Assembly: GCA_001724265.1 (NCBI GenBank)
Contig: MEDY01000107.1
Coordinates: 1-64,000, forward strand
Reading direction: 5' to 3'
Origin: Rhizaria sp. SCN 62-66
Taxonomy: Eukaryota > Rhizaria, unplaced
DNA: 64,000 nucleotides
Shown: positions 48,683 to 58,550 of the stretch, in pieces
Layout: every line of letters starts with the position of its first letter
Position numbering within the stretch: the first letter of the stretch is position 1
The notes under the pieces: generated by a model
What the model was told of the DNA's origin: nothing
The model's database searches: none
Seen by the model: the letters and a program-made list of their open reading frames with translations, nothing else
Made by a program: the position numbers and the translations under genes

Positions 48683-49500
48683 CCTAAGATGTGGGAAGTG
48701 TCGGAATTTGTTGTGAGATTCTCACTTGAAATACGCACGTGCGCGGATTATAATAATCAAAAGCAAAAGTACATTTTTTTAAGTGCGATTAACATGTTTT
48801 ATTTTCTGTAATGACGATAGTCACGTGAGGAAGTCTCGTTGATTTTTCATGCGAGCCTCGAGGTGCCGCCACCACACGCCAGCAACGCAGTCAGCGCGAA
48901 TACAACGATGAATATCTCTACTTAAGCACAACACGGGATAACCAAGGTTTGTGTGTGCAATCAATGTCGTTTGATTATTTTAAATTTCTTTTTGTAATCG
49001 ATTTTTGTGCTCTTTTCACATTCTTACAAACTTAAAAAAAAATAATTAGACATGACAGATATGGATCGCCAGAAACTGCAAGGGAGAAGTTATATTCCAT
49101 AAATCGATGACTTAAGACGAGAATCAAGAGAGTAGTGCGTGATGATGGAAAATTACACAAGAGAAGGCAAAATAGAATAGATTAGTAAATCTATACTTTA
49201 CAGATGTGCACCATCATGTTCAGACACATTGACAGAACACCGAGCACGATTTCGGCCAAGAGAGATACAAGACAAAGGCTACAGATACTCGTGCAGTGAT
49301 GGCATAATATTCAGGTTTTATTAGTGATTCATCAGTATCAGCGTTTTCTGTGCGTCGTACAAGTGTGAGCAAGGGAACATCTCACCCTCCGCCCACCACC
49401 AAGAACAATAAACACAAGAAGATTAATAACAGAAACAATTGAAGGAGTGAGAGGACTACAAATACCCGCAGCGTAGCCACGACAAGCTTTCACCACCGGC
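48683..49500. other. AT-rich intergenic region, AP-3 delta 3' flank to four-helix gene promoter
   Basis: 818 bases between two - strand genes. It holds the 3' flank of the AP-3 delta gene and the upstream region of the four-helix membrane gene. AT-rich with T and A runs. No RNA gene or ORF is supported. Confidence 0.5.
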
Positions 49501-52500
49501 TTAGCCCAGCACGGCCGCGAGCTCCTTGATGAGCAGCTCGGACATGGGCTTCGCACTGGTCTTAACGTCGACCACAACGGTGCGGCCCGCGTCGGGCGAC
49601 TTAAGGTACACGCACACATGCGGCGCGGCGGGGTCAAGCGCGTAGCGGCCGTAGTAGGCCGCGGTGAAGTTGACGGCCTCGACGAGCTGCACGCGCAGAC
49701 ACGCCTCGACAGCGCGCACGGCGTCGCCGGCGTTCATGCGCGCGAGCGTGACCGAGAGCGTGGCCAGCTCGGTGCAGCGCGCGTCGGGCGCCGACAGCAC
49801 GCCCGCGAACTCGGCCATGGTGAGCTTGTACGGCACCACGAACGCCGCCAGCGGCACCGCCAGCGTCGTCTGCTCCTCGACGCGCGCGCCCGCGGCCGCG
49901 GCGACGCGCAGGGAGACGGGGAAGCGCAGCGTCTTGGGCGACACGGCCGGCACGGTCCACGTCGCGGCCAACGGCAGCGTCGCGTGGGTGTTGGCCGCGA
50001 GCGCGCGGACTTGGCACAGCGCGGCGCGGTCCGCCGTCGCGCTCGCCTGCGCTTGGGGCGGGAACGGGGCGCCCGGGAAGGGCGTCACGGCGGCGACCTT
50101 GTTGGGCTGCACGGTCACTTCCGCCGCGGCCAGCGGCTCATGCGCGACGAGAGTCAGCGCGAGCGCACACGCCGCGGTGCCGGGCGCCGCGTTGGGGAGA
50201 GTCTTGGCCAGCGCGTAGAGCGAGAAGGCCGCGTGCGAGTGCACGAGCACGTGCGCGGGCGACGGTGCGAACGACGGCGCAGCAGCAGCAGCAGCAGCAG
50301 CAGTCGCCGGGGAAACAGCAGGAGCAGCGGCAGCGTTATCGTTGTCGCTGTCGTCGGCGCCGTCGTCGACAGCAGCGGCGGCCTTCTTGTCGCGTTTCTC
50401 CTTTTTCTCCTTTTTCTCCTTCTTCTCTTTCTTCTCCTTCTTGTCCTTCTGGCGCGCCGCAGCGCTGAGGTCGACCTCGAACTCGTCGTCATCGTCGTCG
50501 TCCTCAGCGTCCGAGTCGCGGAGCACGCGCGCCTTGCGCCCGCCGCTCTTCTTCTTGCCCAAATCTGCGAAATCCAGGTCGATCGCGTCGTCAGCCGCCG
50601 CCGCCGCGCCTGCACTGCCACCGCGGGCGGGCGCGGGCGCGGCGGCGCCGGCCTTGGCCCCTGCGGCGCCGCCCAGGTAGAAGGGCGTGGCCGTGCGCGC
50701 CGCGCGCTCGCGCCGCGACTGCTCGAGGTCTTGCGCGCTGGGCTGGTACCCCATGCCGCCGCCCATGCCGCCGGTCGACGTCGCGCTCTGCACCGCGCCG
50801 CCGCTGCCGCCGTTGGTCCCGCCGCCGCCGCCGCGCTGCTGCTGGGCCGCCGACGCGAGCGCGCCGCGGCCGCCACTGCCACTTGAGGAGGACGAAGAAG
50901 TCGCGGTGGCGGACGAGCGCGCCGAGGACATCGACGACAGCGGCACCGCGGGGCCAAGCGGGAACAGCGGGTGGTTACTCTCGTTGAACCCGACAAAACC
51001 GTCGGCGGCGACCGCGGCGGCGTCGCTCGCGGCGGGCGCAGCGTCCCAGTTGGGGTTCAGCGGCTCGTCCAGGTCGAGCCCGGGAGGCAGCGCGACCTTG
51101 CGCTGCGCGCGCGCGCCCACGGCCACGGGCTGCAACGGCTCAGCGAAGAGGAAATGTAGCGCGTTGGAAAGCGCGAGCAGTTGCGCCTGGACGGCCGGCG
51201 TGCAACCGACCTCGGACAGCGCTGCCACGCTCGCCGTCGCGCCGGCCGACTCGCCGGCGGCGCCGAAGAGGTCCACGGGCGTCGTGCCAGCGCCGGCGCC
51301 AGAGGTGCCGGAGAGGGGTGCGGGGCCGGGCGCGGTGGGGGACGCAAGCTGGGACAGCGGGGACAGCAGACCGGCCGCGGCGGCGGCTGCGGCGGCGGCA
51401 GCGGCGGGGGCGGCGACCTCGTCGAAGTTGCGCAGCAGCGCGGGGTCCACCCGGACGGCGTCGGCGGCCTTGGCGGCAACGAGCCAGCGCAGGTAGCGGA
51501 GGTACGCGGCGGCGCGCTCCTGCACCTCGATGTGCGGCGACGCGGCGAGGCGCGGGAGATGAGTGAGGACAATGGTCAGCATCTCGGTCACGAACGCGAT
51601 GTGTTCGGCGAAGGTGCGGCCGACGTGCTCGTTGTGGCCCACCGCAGTCACGGTCATGTGCGAGCCGCGCAGCGCGCCCGTCGCGCCCTCCTCCTGTGCG
51701 CTCGGGGACGCGGTGGCGGAGTCAGCGGCGGGGGCGGCGGCGGCCGAGGGGCTGGTGGCGGCGGCGGCGGCGTCGACGGCGGCCAGGGGGTCGAACTCGA
51801 CCTCGGGCGCGGCGGCGGCGGCCGTCTCCTGCTCCTGCTTGAGCGCCGAGGCGCGCGACGCGGCGGCGGCGGCCTCAGCGTGCTGCGAGCTCTCCCACTG
51901 CTTGGCGGCAGTCGTGTCGGTGAAGAAGGGCAGCTGGAGCCCGGCCCAGAGGACCTTGGGCACGGCCTGCACGAATGCGGCCTGCACCGCGGGCGACAGC
52001 GACGGGATCCCAGGGTCCGCCAGCAGCGCCTTGAGCAGCGCGACGTGGCCGTAGCTCAGCGCAGAGTACTCGCCGATCGCGAAGGCCGCCGCGGCGAGCA
52101 CCTCGGACATCGGCGATAGCGAGGCCTGGGAGTCGAGCACGGCGCTCAGAGCCTCGGCCTCGGCCACGCCGGGAGCCTTGGTCGTGGGCATCGCTGCGGA
52201 GAGCAGCTTCGAGGCCCCCACGGCCGAGGCAGCGGTCGCGGCGGCGGCGGAGGCCGCGGTGGCCGCCGCGAAGGCCGCCGAGGAACCCAACGCGAGTACA
52301 GAGGAGGTCGAGGCAGAGGCATCTTGCATGAGGCGGCCGCCGATGAGCAGCGAAGACATCTGCGCGACGCCAAAGGGACGCAGCTCGGGCACGCGGACGA
52401 GAAGCTCGACGATCTGCTGCTGGATGCGGATGGCGTTGGCGCGGGAGACGTCCGGCACGCGTGTGAGGTCGAGCAGAGCAAGCAAGTACCACTCGAAGTC

Positions 52501-53763
52501 GGCGACGTAGGCAAACGAGTCCTGCGCGCAGATGTCGATAATACGGCCCAGCACAACGTCGCGGTACGCGCCGTCAGATGGCATCAGGTGCGTGACGAGG
52601 CGGCGCACAACGCCGGGTAAGTTGCGCGCGGAAACCATGTTTGACACGAGGTCGAGAGCGCGCATGCGGATGGTGACGTCTTCGTCGTCGAGGCAGTTGA
52701 GGATCAGGTCCTTGTGCTCGACAACGACGCGCGGGAACGACTGGATGAGCTTGTGGAGTCCGAGCAGACCGAGATACTTAAGGTTCTGATCGTGGTCCTC
52801 GATGAACCCGCGGAGCTTGTCCAAGCAGAGGCGCACAGTCGCCTTGGCGGTGATCTGACCGGAGAGCAGCGTGTTGACACACTCGTACATGAGCGACTTA
52901 GCGGGCGTCGTGGTGATAATCTCCGTCAGCGGCTCCTGCAGCTTCTTCGCCAGCCGCGGCTCCAGCGGCACCAGCGAGCCCAGCAGCTTGACCACCTTGA
53001 TCAGCACCCAGTTGTTGGACGACGTGGTGAGAATCTGGAAAAACTGCGGCGCCAGCGACAGGTAGTCCTTGGGCGAGCGCGCGGCAAGCTCGCACAGCAC
53101 ATACACGGCGGCCGTGACAACTGTGGGGTGCTGGTCGTTAAGACGCTCGGTCAGCAGGTCGAAACTGAGCTTGAGACCCTTGGGGTAGCGGATGAAGAGG
53201 CGGTACAGGGTGAGGATCGCCTTTTTGCGGATGTACGGGTGCGGGTGGTTGAGCAGCGTGTGCACGTCCTGCAGCAGGTCCTGCGCGAGCCCCTTGGTGG
53301 CGATGCTGGCCAGGCAGGACAGCGCGGCGCCGACTTCATAGTGCGCGCCCTCGACCATGGCCGCGTTGGCTGCCGCGCTGCCGCCCGCAGAGCCTGTGAC
53401 CGTGAAGGCCTTCTTGAAGAGGTTCGTCGCAAGCAGCGCCAGGTCCGTAGACTGCGTGAAGGAGGATGCCGCGGCGAGGTAGCCGACGAGCTTGTGGCCG
53501 TACCAGGGGAGGGACATGATCTCGATGACGTGGAACGCGGCCCACGTCATGTCGTAGCCCAGCAGACGCAGGTACAGCAGCTTGCGCATGGCTTCAACCT
53601 TGTCGTCGCCGTCGTTGGACTTAAACTCGGACTTGATCTCGGCGAGACACTTGGTGATGTACTCGGCCTGGGCCTTGCCCTTGTGCGCGCGCGTGCCCCG
53701 CACCATGGTCGACATCGACTTGCTGAAGAGGGCATCCATCCCGGCCCCGATCGTGGAGGACAT
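49501..53763 (-). CDS. AP3D1: AP-3 adaptor complex delta subunit
   Basis: 1,420 residues from ATG 53763 to TAA. The N-terminus matches delta adaptin closely (MDALFSKSMSTMVRGTRAHK, then KLLYLRLLGYDMTWAAFHVIEIMS and KLVGYLAAASSF), followed by HEAT-repeat adaptin trunk to about residue 600 (LNHPHPYIRKKAILTLYRLF, LGSLVPLEPRLAKKLQEP). The long hinge has poly-Ala stretches, an SDAEDDDDDDEFEVDL acidic block (about 1081-1097) and a Lys/Glu run (about 1103-1125), as animal delta subunits also have. An ear-like region follows (about 1160-1417). AP-3 sorts cargo from endosomes or Golgi to lysosome-like organelles. The upstream extension of the frame to 53982 lacks coding signal. It is longer than usual because of insertions of Ala/Ser-rich sequence. 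It is divergent from the small gene at 54273. Confidence 0.93.
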   Translation of the reverse strand: MSSTIGAGMDALFSKSMSTMVRGTRAHKGKAQAEYITKCLAEIKSEFKSNDGDDKVEAMRKLLYLRLLGYDMTWAAFHVIEIMSLPWYGHKLVGYLAAASSFTQSTDLALLATNLFKKAFTVTGSAGGSAAANAAMVEGAHYEVGAALSCLASIATKGLAQDLLQDVHTLLNHPHPYIRKKAILTLYRLFIRYPKGLKLSFDLLTERLNDQHPTVVTAAVYVLCELAARSPKDYLSLAPQFFQILTTSSNNWVLIKVVKLLGSLVPLEPRLAKKLQEPLTEIITTTPAKSLMYECVNTLLSGQITAKATVRLCLDKLRGFIEDHDQNLKYLGLLGLHKLIQSFPRVVVEHKDLILNCLDDEDVTIRMRALDLVSNMVSARNLPGVVRRLVTHLMPSDGAYRDVVLGRIIDICAQDSFAYVADFEWYLLALLDLTRVPDVSRANAIRIQQQIVELLVRVPELRPFGVAQMSSLLIGGRLMQDASASTSSVLALGSSAAFAAATAASAAAATAASAVGASKLLSAAMPTTKAPGVAEAEALSAVLDSQASLSPMSEVLAAAAFAIGEYSALSYGHVALLKALLADPGIPSLSPAVQAAFVQAVPKVLWAGLQLPFFTDTTAAKQWESSQHAEAAAAASRASALKQEQETAAAAAPEVEFDPLAAVDAAAAATSPSAAAAPAADSATASPSAQEEGATGALRGSHMTVTAVGHNEHVGRTFAEHIAFVTEMLTIVLTHLPRLAASPHIEVQERAAAYLRYLRWLVAAKAADAVRVDPALLRNFDEVAAPAAAAAAAAAAAGLLSPLSQLASPTAPGPAPLSGTSGAGAGTTPVDLFGAAGESAGATASVAALSEVGCTPAVQAQLLALSNALHFLFAEPLQPVAVGARAQRKVALPPGLDLDEPLNPNWDAAPAASDAAAVAADGFVGFNESNHPLFPLGPAVPLSSMSSARSSATATSSSSSSGSGGRGALASAAQQQRGGGGGTNGGSGGAVQSATSTGGMGGGMGYQPSAQDLEQSRRERAARTATPFYLGGAAGAKAGAAAPAPARGGSAGAAAAADDAIDLDFADLGKKKSGGRKARVLRDSDAEDDDDDDEFEVDLSAAARQKDKKEKKEKKEKKEKKEKRDKKAAAAVDDGADDSDNDNAAAAPAVSPATAAAAAAAAPSFAPSPAHVLVHSHAAFSLYALAKTLPNAAPGTAACALALTLVAHEPLAAAEVTVQPNKVAAVTPFPGAPFPPQAQASATADRAALCQVRALAANTHATLPLAATWTVPAVSPKTLRFPVSLRVAAAAGARVEEQTTLAVPLAAFVVPYKLTMAEFAGVLSAPDARCTELATLSVTLARMNAGDAVRAVEACLRVQLVEAVNFTAAYYGRYALDPAAPHVCVYLKSPDAGRTVVVDVKTSAKPMSELLIKELAAVLG

Positions 53764-54272
53764 CGGATCGAGATGGCTGATAAGGAGACAAAAAGGGGCG
53801 AATACATACAGAGTTCTAGTGAGAGGTGACGGACAGATACTCACAGCGTGTGTAATTGCTGAGGGAATGCAGGGGAAGCGGAGTTCCAACACAACCACGT
53901 CGCCCTCCACGAGAGCAGGCCTCAGAAGGCAGTTGTCCCTGCCCACTGTGCAATCTCTGCAGAGCTGCGGAATTAAAAGCAACGCAGTACAACAATGGAC
54001 ATACAGTATAGAACAACACCAGTTCTATTGTCCGGACACTGATAACGAATTGTTCAAGATAAACTTTGCTCGAGAACTAAATCAATTTGGCTTTTTTAGG
54101 AACCGTGCTGACCGATCTGCTTCGCCAGACTTGTGGTCAAACTGGACCTAAACTGTAGCCTGCTCATATGCAACGCAGTGATCGACAAACTGTATATAAC
54201 CATTTTATTTCAATAGAAATCACTTACACTGCAGTGTTCCTGTAATTATATATTTCCAGACCCCTTGTACAG
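53764..54272. promoter_or_regulatory. Divergent intergenic region, AP-3 delta / small gene
   Basis: 509 bases between head-to-head genes. A TATATAA at 54193-54199 lies 74 bases before the small gene's ATG and is a plausible TATA box for it. Nothing specific is seen on the AP-3 side. Confidence 0.45.
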
Positions 54273-54646
54273 ATGCAGATGCGGCGGGGCGTTCTGCTCC
54301 AAGCAAAGTACGTCAACTTCCCATGCTTCACACTTGTCGTCGTGCCTTGCCCAATCAAGCTCTCACTCATCAGTCGAACCACTTGTTTCACATTGACTCA
54401 CCCCCGTACTACAGAGACCCGCAGCTGATGGTGTACATGATGCACTTGCTGTCGAAGGACAGCGATTTGTTTGGCACCCGCAACTTTTCCCAGATTGACA
54501 GCCAGACTATGTTCGTGCCCCAGAAGACCACTGACCTGGTCGCTAAGATCATGCCTAAAATCAACGAGTGGATTGTCGGCAACTCCTATCTCGGCGACGA
54601 CGAAGAGGCGGAGTCCGAGGACGGTGAGGACGACAGTGCAGAATAA
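54273..54646 (+). CDS. Small acidic-tailed protein, unrecognised (two exons)
   Basis: Exons 54273-54307 and 54415-54646 give 88 residues ending in TAA. The N-terminus MQMRRGVLLQAK is joined to DPQLMVYMMHLLSKDSDLFG, then QTMFVPQKTTDLVAKIMPKI, and the protein ends in an acidic tail (DDEEAESEDGEDDSAE). The second-exon sequence has clear coding character. The first exon is short and chosen because the donor GTACGT and the acceptor TACTACAG restore the frame from an ATG 74 bases after a TATA box. I do not recognise the family. It is likely cytosolic or nuclear, with no signal peptide or membrane segment. An alternative is that 54323-54646 is unspliced, but the region 54308-54414 lacks coding bias. 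Confidence 0.6.
54308..54414 (+). other. Intron in the small acidic-tailed gene (107 nt)
   Basis: Donor GTACGT, acceptor CCGTACTACAG. Phase 2 (AA joins A to give Lys). The only intron here whose length is not a multiple of three. Confidence 0.65.
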
Positions 54647-55332
54647 ACGGTACACTGAACAACCCTTGCGGACGTCAGGCTTTCAGCCGGTGCTGCGCAT
54701 TCGTATGGCAACCGTAGCACACTCAGCGGATTGCACCCATCTCCGCAGTGTTTTGGTACTGCATATGGAGCGGCGCACTGCGCAACTGTTTTATTTAGCC
54801 TCCAGAATCTCGGAGAAAGTGAGCGGAACCCCAAAGCGCTCTTCAGCATTCAGATTCGACTTATACATAGTTTCTCGAACTTTCATTGTTTTCTTATTTG
54901 AACAGACAAAGTTATGCCAACATCTCCCCATTGTTACATAATACATCACGAGTTTGCTTCGTTCTATGCTTGTTGTTGATTCATACGTCGTCGCATTCGT
55001 TCAAATTTGATCAAACGACTTGTGGTGACACGCAATAGATCCGAAACTCAAATTTTCAGGGATAGGCAACACATACACTATCCATAAGAGTGTATGATCG
55101 ACACTTTTTAGAGGTGAAGATGTGTTGATCTACTTGTTTTCGCTATATGTTCTTTATTGCAGTCTGCTTGTATCTCGGTAAATGAGTGTGTGGGCACAGT
55201 TCACAAGACTCACATTCTTCATGCATCTTCCTTAATCGCAGCCCATAGAGAGCACACCAGAGCCCAAGATACCGGCCGCAACTAAACATACTGCGTCTAT
55301 ACTAGACCTAATCTGTGCGGTTGTGAGGCACA
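54647..55332. other. Intergenic region before the helical-repeat gene
   Basis: 686 AT-rich bases between same-strand genes. No promoter motif, RNA gene or coding frame stands out. Confidence 0.5.
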
Positions 55333-57867
55333 ATGGAGAGCTGCGAGCAGCAGGACGGCAAAGAGCTCCAGCGCCTTCGCGCCGCAGCCAGCTCGATCTC
55401 AGCTCTGGCGCCAACAGATGATCCTATCTCCACGTTAAGGGAGCTTAACAGCGCATTTACACTTCACCCGCGCGCAGATGTGCTCCTCGAGAGCGGGGTT
55501 GTTAGGCTCCTTCTGCAGACGCTTGTGCTCACAGGAAACTCTGACGCACCTTGGATTGCTGGAGATCGTCTCCTGTATATCTGCCTGCTGTTTAGCAGGC
55601 TTCTTGAGTCCGAAGGTGGCGCTAACCTGCTCACTGAATGCAACGCCGTCGACCACATTGCCGCTTTTTTGCCTTGTATCTACGAGTTGGTCCCAGTTGA
55701 GTCAATGTCTGTTTTTCTCAGGGTTCTGGAGACTGCGTCTTGCACGTCGGTCCTCGCCACCGCCGCCAGACGCGCCGCGTTGACGAACTTGCTGTCATTC
55801 ATGCGCGTGCTCGATTAGAAGGAACGCCCGCTGGAGACTGCGACGCTTGACGACGTCCGATTCCACACCAGGCTCAGCAACGTGGTCGTCGCGCTGTATT
55901 CTGGAGCCACTGTAAACGGCGTTACGATGCCCTGGCTTCCGTACGCCTCTGTGTCGCCCTTCATCCCACCGCTGTGCGGCATCATTCAGCGCTACACCGG
56001 AGCTGACAGCTTCAAGCAGCAAGTACGAGCAGCTGTTTATCTTCACTTGGGCACACTGTTCGAGTGTGGCAGCGGCGCCAACGCCGACGTTAATGAGAGC
56101 TCTCAGGCCAGCGCTCGCGCTGCCGTTGACATCGTGCAATGTCGCCGTGACATTGCGGACTTCGCCGCCAGCGATGCGTTTGACCCGTTGCTGGAGATTG
56201 ACAACATGGGGATCTTGCGGCGACTACTGAGTTTTGTGACCTTATTTGACGATCTTGCGTTTACGCTCGCGTTCACACACAGACGCCTTGAACACATTCT
56301 ATCTTTTATTGACAAGAGTGAGGATAATTACATTGATCATATTAGCTTGTTGATGGCGCTGCTAGCGGTGTTGGTACCTCAATTTCCGAAGTTCTCGGAG
56401 AAGCTTGCCTGTGCAAGCGGTTTTGCGCGTATTGTGCTCCACATCGGTGAAACAATTAGCGGGCGAGATATGTTGAAGTATCAAACGCTGCCCCACGACA
56501 TGGTGCGAGTGTTTGACGGCATCCTAAGCTCTGCCCCTGCCGTGGCGCGCACGGTGCAACAGCTGCTTGTCAGCGGAGTGATGAAGGTGTGCTGCACGTT
56601 TCTGCGCTTTTCTCTGGCATTGAATCTTTCATCTGAAGAGCAGACACCCGAAGATGTTCAGCAACGCGTCGAGTTTTTCACACGACTTCTCCTTGTTGTG
56701 CGCGTAATGGTCAACTCTTCAGACACATTGCCCGATTATTCAAAGCAAAGCGGTAACGGCGATGCGTCGCGGAATCCTTGTTTGGCCCAGTTTGTTGCCT
56801 GCCACGGACTCCGTGCGTTTTAGCTGCTGTACTATGACGACTCCGCACAAGAAGCGACCCACAATGGCTGCTTGCTGCATGAAATCGCGCAGCTACGCAC
56901 ACTGCTTGAGAGCATGGCGGTGATTGCTCCGGTGAGACCCGCAGCACAACAAGCGCGTGACAAGACTCTCACAGAGCTGCGTGCGTTTGTCGGGCCGCAC
57001 AATGACTGGCAAAAGCCCTTCGACGCGTATATTGCGCGCACTATGATTCAGAGCGGTTTCCCGCTCCGGAACCCAGCCGACCAAGAAATTTACTCTGATT
57101 AGCCGGGCTGTGGCTCTTTGCTGCGGGGCAGCAAAGAGCCATCGCCGGAAGCGTTGGGTGTGTTGCAGGCCAGGGCACGTGAGCGCATCCTGATGTCAAG
57201 CCGAGATCTCGTCCCTCCTGAGCATCGGACGTCTGACGTGATCATGGGAACTGGGATGTCCTCGGAGCAGGGCGATGAGTTTGTCCTGCGAATTCGGCTC
57301 AATGACGAGATATTTCCATGTAATGCCGCGCTTTTCCGTTCTAAGGCAGCAGATATGGCTCTTTGTCCGTTTGTACACACATGTTTTGTGCCCCGCAATT
57401 TTAAAGCCACATCGCTGCCAGTTGTCACGCTGTTTAACAGTATGACTGAGGTTTCCTGTGCCGCTGCGCCTCTTTTGCTTCCGGAGATTGACGTAGTCTA
57501 TGACGAGCTTCCAGCAGGGGGTACTGATGCCGATGGCGCCGCAACTGTATATCCTGTCGGCACGGTGCTTATGTACCCCGAGACCGTGGATCCCGCCTGG
57601 GCAAGGTTTTACGCTGGCTTGTTCAGTACACCGTGGTTTATTGTCTTCAAGCTGTGTCCGGCGAGCCTGCTGCGCGGCGCGGTGCCCGTCGGCCGCGGAA
57701 TGACGTGCTTGGAAGGCGCACAACCTGCTGAGGACGATCCCGGTGCTGAACCATTTGATGAAACAATGATTGAGTACTTTGAGGCGCGTTGCCAGGCGGC
57801 CTGTGACTCCGACAGTTTTACTGAGATTAGGCCGATGCTTATATTCAAAAAGTTTATGCCCAAATAA
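55333..57867 (+). CDS. Unrecognised helical-repeat protein read through three in-frame TAG codons
   Basis: 844 residues from ATG 55333 to TAA, with TAG at codons 162, 497 and 590. All four segments lie in one frame with no other stop or frameshift. The protein is mainly amphipathic helices of armadillo/HEAT style (DVLLESGVVRLLLQTLVL, RLLYICLLFSRLLESEGGA, HISLLMALLAVLVPQF, FFTRLLLVVRVMVNSSD). Two TAGs interrupt such helical stretches (LLSFMRVLD/KERPLE and CHGLRAF/LLYYDD). A segment near 648-676 (DEFVLRIRLNDEIFPCNAAL) looks weakly like the start of a BTB/POZ fold. No catalytic motif or membrane segment is seen. GC content is lower than in the large Ala-rich genes. With the standard code it would be four fragments or a pseudogene; the absence of any TAA, TGA or indel argues against decay. 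Confidence 0.75.
55816..55818 (+). other. In-frame TAG (codon 162 of the helical-repeat gene)
   Basis: The codon falls between FMRVLD and KERPLETATL; the frame is open on both sides. Probable sense codon. Confidence 0.85.
56821..56823 (+). other. In-frame TAG (codon 497 of the helical-repeat gene)
   Basis: The codon falls between HGLRAF and LLYYDDS within a predicted helix. In a leucine-rich helix position Leu would fit; this is only suggestive. Probable sense codon. Confidence 0.85.
57100..57102 (+). other. In-frame TAG (codon 590 of the helical-repeat gene)
   Basis: The codon falls between EIYSD and PGCGSLL. A perfect hairpin begins 8 bases downstream. Confidence 0.8.
57111..57141 (+). 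repeat. Perfect 14-bp inverted repeat (hairpin) inside coding sequence
   Basis: TGGCTCTTTGCTGC, loop GGG, GCAGCAAAGAGCCA. It lies within the helical-repeat gene, 8 bases after its third in-frame TAG. The stem is perfect. Confidence 0.95.
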
Positions 57868-58550
57868 GCCGTTCTTAACTTCTACTAAGCCATTCGATGT
57901 GATGATTTTTGGCCACTTTTCCATGTATGACATGCAGTATTGGCGACAATACGGCGGAAATACGTATTGTATCATTGTTTTACAACGCCACTAAATTTAC
58001 AGCTGTAATCAGCTTTGGTTGATTGGACATTGATAACATTGCTTCGCGTCGAGGACCCGAATTTTTACAACGTAGCCATGCACTTGAAGTGCGCTTGAAG
58101 TGCATAATTGATGAGATGCGCACTAATACAACACGAAACAACACAATTTTACAGTAGGATTATTATTTCAAGTTATATTTCAGATTTTATGAAGCTTTGT
58201 CACTCACCATAACCGATTGTCACATTGCATCGCGTGACCGTGTCAATCTGGTGACTTGGCCGCAGGTGACCTGGTGACGTTCGGGGCAATCGACCTGTGG
58301 CGACTTCCATATCCCCTCAGTTCATGCAGGCATACGACCGTCAAGCACACTTCCACTAGATTGCCGCAAATTTATGACTTATACTATGCATATTCCTATT
58401 CTTTGCACATTCTTTAGGTTCTATAAGCCATCTCTATTTCATCAGTTTTGATTGACATCATTACCGACTGACGTCGACGAACCTCAACCAAACAGAACGC
58501 GTACAGCTCGCGAGAACAGTATCGTAGCGTCTTCAGTCCGACATTTCCAT
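57868..58550. other. Intergenic region before the DENN gene
   Basis: 683 bases between same-strand genes. It contains a short direct repeat of CTTGAAGTGC at about 58083-58102. The open frame extends upstream of the DENN ATG to 58452 but without a start ATG. No RNA gene is seen. Confidence 0.5.

Noticed and set aside
53764-53982. N-terminal extension of AP-3 delta up to 53982
   Set aside because: The extra residues lack coding bias, and the ATG at 53763 gives the conserved delta-adaptin N-terminus.
55333-57867. Interpretation as a pseudogene
   Set aside because: All three disruptions are TAG, the frame is otherwise intact, and three other genes show the same single type of interruption.
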